Assembly (NCBI RefSeq): GCF_000389635.1
Contig: NC_021182.1
Span: 2,356,001-2,420,000, forward strand
DNA length: 64,000 nt
Reading direction: 5' to 3'
Source: Clostridium pasteurianum BC1
Lineage (GTDB): Bacteria > Bacillota > Clostridia > Clostridiales > Clostridiaceae
Below, piece after piece: positions 63,138 to 64,000 of this stretch. The notes below the pieces were generated by a model. The model saw only the letters and a program-made list of their open reading frames with translations, did no database searches and was not told the DNA's origin. Numbering within the stretch: position 1 is the stretch's first letter; each line of letters starts with the position of its first letter. A program made the translations under genes and the position numbers.

Positions 63138-64000
63138 ATGAATTTTGAAATCAATAAAAATTATTATGGCTTTAAGCTTTTGGAAGAAAAGAAAATTGAT
63201 GATATAAGTTCAACGGTAAGGCTCTTTTCTCATGAAAAGAGTGGAGCTAAGCTTGTTAGTATAGAAAATTCTGATGATAACAAAGTCTTTTCTATAAGCT
63301 TTAAAACATTACCGGATAACAGTACTGGCGTTTTTCACATATTAGAACATTCAGTTTTATGCGGATCAAGAAAATTTCCATCAAAAGAGCCCTTTGTGGA
63401 ACTTGTTAAAGGTTCACTTAATACCTATTTAAATGCTGCAACTTATCCTGATAAAACTATGTATCCTGTAGCTAGTAAAAATGATAAAGATTTTAGAAAT
63501 CTTATGGATGTATATCTAGATGCAGTCTTTTATCCCAATATATATAAATATCCTGAGATAATGAAGCAAGAGGGATGGCACTATGAAATAAATAATAAAG
63601 AGGATGAGTTAAAATATAAGGGAGTAGTATATAATGAAATGCAAGGTGTATATTCTTCACCGGAATCACTACTTTTTAGAGGAATAAACAGCAATTTATT
63701 TCCTGATACTCCATATGGTTTTGATTCAGGAGGTGATCCTGATGAAATACCTGAGCTTACTCAGGAGCAGTTTTTAAATTATCATAAAAAATTCTATCAT
63801 CCTTCTAACAGCTATATTTATCTGTATGGAGATATGAATATTGAAGAAGATCTGAAATTTATAGATGAAAATTATTTGAGTAATTTTGATAAAGTAGATT
63901 TAAGTATTGAAATACCTGCTCAAAAGCCTTTTGAAGAAATGAAGGAAAAATTTACAAATTATCCTATAGCCAACGAGGAAAGTGAAGTTGATAAAACTTA
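63138..64000 (+). CDS. M16C-type zinc metalloprotease (3' end outside window)
   Basis: The first 287 codons of an insulinase-like peptidase; the window ends before the stop. The inverted zinc motif HILEH is near residue 67 (STGVFHILEHSVLCGSRKFP), with the downstream metal Glu expected in VVYNEMQGVYSSPES near residue 155. NTYLNAATYPDKTMYPVAS is typical of the presequence protease/HypA branch (M16C), which are about 970 residues. It degrades peptides in the cytoplasm. GAGAGGGGCAAATAATAC precedes the ATG. Confidence 0.93.
   Translation, partial: MNFEINKNYYGFKLLEEKKIDDISSTVRLFSHEKSGAKLVSIENSDDNKVFSISFKTLPDNSTGVFHILEHSVLCGSRKFPSKEPFVELVKGSLNTYLNAATYPDKTMYPVASKNDKDFRNLMDVYLDAVFYPNIYKYPEIMKQEGWHYEINNKEDELKYKGVVYNEMQGVYSSPESLLFRGINSNLFPDTPYGFDSGGDPDEIPELTQEQFLNYHKKFYHPSNSYIYLYGDMNIEEDLKFIDENYLSNFDKVDLSIEIPAQKPFEEMKEKFTNYPIANEESEVDKT

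Overview
The window is a low-GC, AGA-rich, strictly fermentative Firmicute chromosome, almost certainly a Clostridium (sensu stricto) relative. Support comes from an [FeFe]-hydrogenase maturation GTPase (HydF), AddAB instead of RecBCD, a GlgC/GlgD pair for granulose, split ThrE-type exporters, frequent TTG/GTG starts, strong AGGAGG ribosome sites and many clostridial small proteins. No tRNA, rRNA, CRISPR array or intact transposase is visible.

Layout. 0-4.1 kb: end of hemZ, then hisS-aspS, followed by a dispersed repeat and a well-supported 6S RNA candidate. 4.7-7.5 kb: a two-gene ThrE exporter (minus) and glyA. 7.8-16.6 kb: addB-addA and an alanyl-tRNA editing protein. 16.8-24 kb is accessory: an MBL hydrolase/TetR pair with CGN-rich codons and three operator palindromes, a second MBL protein, small proteins, acetyltransferases, dcd, an aldo-keto reductase, an internally deleted S66 peptidase and several transposon-end-like repeats. 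23.9-26.4 kb: a folate/thymidylate operon (MTHFR-like, acylphosphatase, thyA, folA).

26.5-29.6 kb holds the most unusual locus. Two nitrogenase component-1-like subunits (NifD/NifE-like and NifK/NifN-like) sit behind a consensus promoter, a structured leader ending in an intrinsic terminator, and a perfect palindrome. No NifH-type reductase or cofactor-assembly gene is present in the window. The P-cluster-type cysteines and the Cys equivalent to NifD Cys275 are kept, but the residue aligned with the FeMo-co His442 is glycine.

29.8-40.6 kb is mixed metabolism and transport (beta-hydroxyacid dehydrogenase, radical SAM protein, MgtC, MFS, HAD, GNATs, M29 aminopeptidase, YgiD-like dioxygenase). 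40.6-46 kb is a potABCD-type ABC transporter operon ending in a D-aminoacylase-like amidohydrolase, behind a consensus promoter. 46.2-52.5 kb: Lmo0937-like peptide, YhaM-like nuclease, signal peptidase and glgC-glgD-glgA. 53-59.6 kb: small proteins, a DtxR/MntR regulator, exonuclease III, a CvfB-like RNA-binding protein and an ABC-F ATPase. 59.8-62.5 kb: aspA-hydF. The window ends inside an M16C metalloprotease.

Four families of non-coding dispersed repeats were found by eye: a roughly 200-bp structured element (two full copies, inverted, 58 kb apart, plus two related short ones), a TIR-bounded MITE-like element in full and shrunken forms, a double-hairpin repeat (three copies), and an IS200/IS605-like right end abutting the folA stop codon. 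Coordinates of ORF-based genes are exact for the chosen start; functions are assigned from recognisable motifs only, with no database search.
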